The notes beneath the pieces were generated by a model, which saw nothing but the letters and a program-made list of their open reading frames with translations, made no database searches and was not told the DNA's origin. Shown here piece by piece: positions 61,703 through 64,000 of a stretch of DNA of 64,000 nt. The position numbers and the translations under genes were made by a program. The number at the start of each line of letters is the position of its first letter. Positions within the stretch are counted from its first letter, which is position 1. Source of the stretch: Aspidiotus rigidus (Eukaryota > Arthropoda > Insecta > Hemiptera > Diaspididae); the NCBI GenBank assembly GCA_035079385.1, contig JAVHKY010000025.1, forward strand, positions 16,714,501 to 16,778,500, read 5' to 3'.

Positions 61703-61740
61703 ACTCACCTGTAAATTATAAATAAGAAAACACATTAGTT
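61703..61740 (-). other. Candidate recursive splice site
   Basis: On the minus strand a T-rich tract (TGTTTTCTTATTTATAATTT) runs straight into ACAG|GTGAGT, with the junction between 61709 and 61708. An ACTAAT branch-point-like word lies just upstream. The acceptor and donor are back to back and all three frames after the junction stop quickly, so it is not an ordinary exon start. This is the form of recursive (ratchet) splice sites known from long Drosophila introns. If real, transcription of the minus-strand gene begins to the right of 61.7 kb. Confidence 0.45.
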
Positions 61741-61759
61741 CTACAAATATTTCAAAAGT

Positions 61760-64000
61760 GAAGCTTATTTCAAAAGTTTCAAAGTATAGTATGCTGACTT
61801 ATTGAGAATTTTTTTCCATAAGTCAGTCAATGTGTTTTATTGAGAAATAATGTTGAGCCTTTTGACTGGATTACGAGTATCATTCACCAATATTATCAAG
61901 ATTCAACCTGACGAGAGAGAGAGAGAAGGGATCGGGGAAGTACACCGGGCCTGGACTTCAAGACAGACCCCGAATTTATGAAAAATTGATACAGGTTTTA
62001 AAAAGATGACCCAAACTTGTTTTTCTCTTGTGCTCTTCTTATTTTCAGCTCTGTCAGGATCACTGAGAAATATAGTCAGACACTTGCTGAGACAAACTAG
62101 AGATTTTTGAAAGTTTAATGGCTATCTTAATTGAGAAGTTTTGGAAAAATTTATAAAGAATTTTGGGAGATACGCAGAATCGGAAATTATTACTCATTTC
62201 CTCAAGTTTGATATTCATTTATCCAAATAGGAATCTGCCTCATTTTTAAAAAATGCACATCAGTTAGTGACTTTTACTTCGAACTACCCACTCGCTGCCT
62301 CTGACCTTCAATTTCACTTTATACAAACGTCGACCACAGACAGGCCCGACCTTACACCTCACATTCCGAGATAACATTTTCTTACAAATTTTCGAAGTAC
62401 ATTATTTTATTCAAATTTGTCTCGCGTATAACGACGATTAAGAAACACAAATCTACATAATTTTCCTCGAAGGTAAAATCGATCCAGCTTCAATACATCT
62501 CGCGAGTTGCACTCGACTGTCTGAACAGATCGGAGGTACAACATGACGAAAATTTTCAACAAAAAAATGGAAAGCATACTTAGAAAAATATGTTTGGCAT
62601 AGGCTCGTCTGTTTTACATTTAAAATGACTGTCTGGAAAATCCATTGCCGTTTGCGATGAATTAGTTTTCGTACTTAGTGGTACCGGTTTTCATTTTTTT
62701 CACCTCCGCTTCGTCGTTTCTTGGTTACTTATAATATTCAACGGAACTCATCATAACTCGTCTTCAATGCTACATTACATAGCCTGGTATTTATGCTGAA
62801 TATTTCTGAGACCTCAAATTATAGAATTACAGAAAAATTGTTAAAGATACTTCAACTTTGTACTAAAACTGTCCTTCCTCTCTGTAGAAGAGCGCAGCGT
62901 TTCCATGAATACCTATAGAAGAGAAACGAAATGAATTGAGGAAGCTTAAGGGAGAGTGGGCGTAGAAAAAAATCTTGTGCGAAGGATGAACAAGCAAGAA
63001 ATGACTCAATTTTAGGCAGACCAAATGGATCCGATCCTTTAGGAAATGTATTGCTCTGAAAGACTTGGACTTGATTAAATTATTTCAAGTTTGAGACTAT
63101 CATCAGACATCCCCAAAATGTAGGTGAATTATGAGAGATTGCAATCTCTCTAGAAAGAACTGACTTGAGCCTCGTTTCTCGACTATTACTCTAGTTGGCT
63201 CAGACGAGGAATCATTATACAATTATTTCCAAATTGAATTCTAAATTTCTTATTCAGATTGAAATCTTATCAAGCAACAAGGTATCATTTACAGCATGGA
63301 AACACAACTTATTGCAGCTGCTTCGAGTTTTCTGTTGAAAAGAGCATAAATTAGAGCGTCCTTCGTAGTTTGAAATAATATTCTCATTTGAACATAAACT
63401 TATCTTCTACTGAATTGATATCAGAGAAGCAGATCGAGTTTATTTTCAATTTTCATTATTCTATCACTTATTCTCGTCTCTTCTTGGTTTCCTCTTCTAG
63501 AGCAATTTTTCGTGGGAAAAGCAGAACAAATGACGTTTTTTTCAACAAGCATAACCGAATACACCCTGGAGATGTGTAAAAGTTTCTATCTGTGTCATCT
63601 CCCACCAAATAATAAACATATATTTGAAAAGAGGAAAACGGAATCAATTCAAGCGAAATATTTTCTTATTTCTCATTCGATTTGCAGTACCTACAAATAC
63701 AGCGGATGCGCAAAGCACTTTTGACAAATGTCAAGAGAATACCTGCCGATAAAGTACACCGAGTGCATTTCCAATCAAATACAGTATCCTGCGCTTCTAA
63801 TTGGGTTCGCATCGATTCACCTGAATGATATACGTAGTCCAACTTTCCATATTTTGAATTCTGCAGAAAGTTCGTCAAAATTATGTGCGTCAAAATTTCG
63901 TTTCTCGTAATAATTTATCTCGTAATAATTCGCTTATCGAAATATGAGGCACTCTACATTCCAGAAAGAAGTATAAATAGATCACCATATGGAGAACAAG
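61760..64000. other. No gene seen
   Basis: AT-rich, with a (GA)n run near 61913-61926. It lies upstream of the candidate recursive splice site for a minus-strand gene, so it would be intron if that reading is right. Confidence 0.5.

Noticed and set aside
1..64000. CRISPR arrays, bacterial operons, plasmid or phage features
   Set aside because: Repeats are diverged tandem or inverted units without regular spacers; ORF density and composition are those of eukaryotic intron or intergenic DNA.

Overview
This window looks like noncoding DNA from an AT-rich animal genome, most likely an arthropod. It has no bacterial-style operons and no long conserved ORF. Almost every open frame is short and random-looking. 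The recognisable coding relics are retrotransposon fragments (a jockey-like LINE, a second non-LTR element, a BEL/Pao-like gag), a combination typical of insects and other arthropods. I cannot name the species.

Layout: 1-2.6 kb is featureless. 2.63-3.99 kb is a CAGGG-ended element filled with a ~120-bp tandem repeat. 4.18-5.15 kb is a strand-asymmetric, G-poor stretch. 8.8-10.35 kb is a degenerate ~195-bp tandem repeat. 12.1-13.95 kb holds two inverted-repeat elements, a LINE fragment and a hairpin. 19.7-21.4 kb is a foldback element followed by a jockey-like reverse transcriptase pseudogene. 25.8-29.1 kb carries related foldback fragments and a 215-bp duplication. 30-37 kb has dispersed minisatellite modules, one probable minus-strand exon (32.81-32.88 kb) and a MITE. 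39.9 kb is another MITE. 50.0-52.0 kb is a composite block: a 148-codon ORF bounded by repeats, a TAAA-type microsatellite, a duplicated flank and a gag relic. 53.2-53.9 kb is a CTAG-rich repeat. 55.8 kb is the best host coding exon (minus strand) next to a CpG-rich island. 57.5-61 kb is a run of short transposons and a TGACGTCA-rich array.

The host-gene signal points to the minus strand. The exon at 55789-55876 ends in a consensus donor. The exon at 32809-32880 has both an acceptor and a donor. Two sites (about 30791 and 61709) have the juxtaposed acceptor/donor form of recursive splice sites. The simplest reading is that most of the window is one or more very long introns of a minus-strand gene, loaded with MITEs and satellites. 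No tRNA, rRNA, CRISPR or other RNA gene could be supported.
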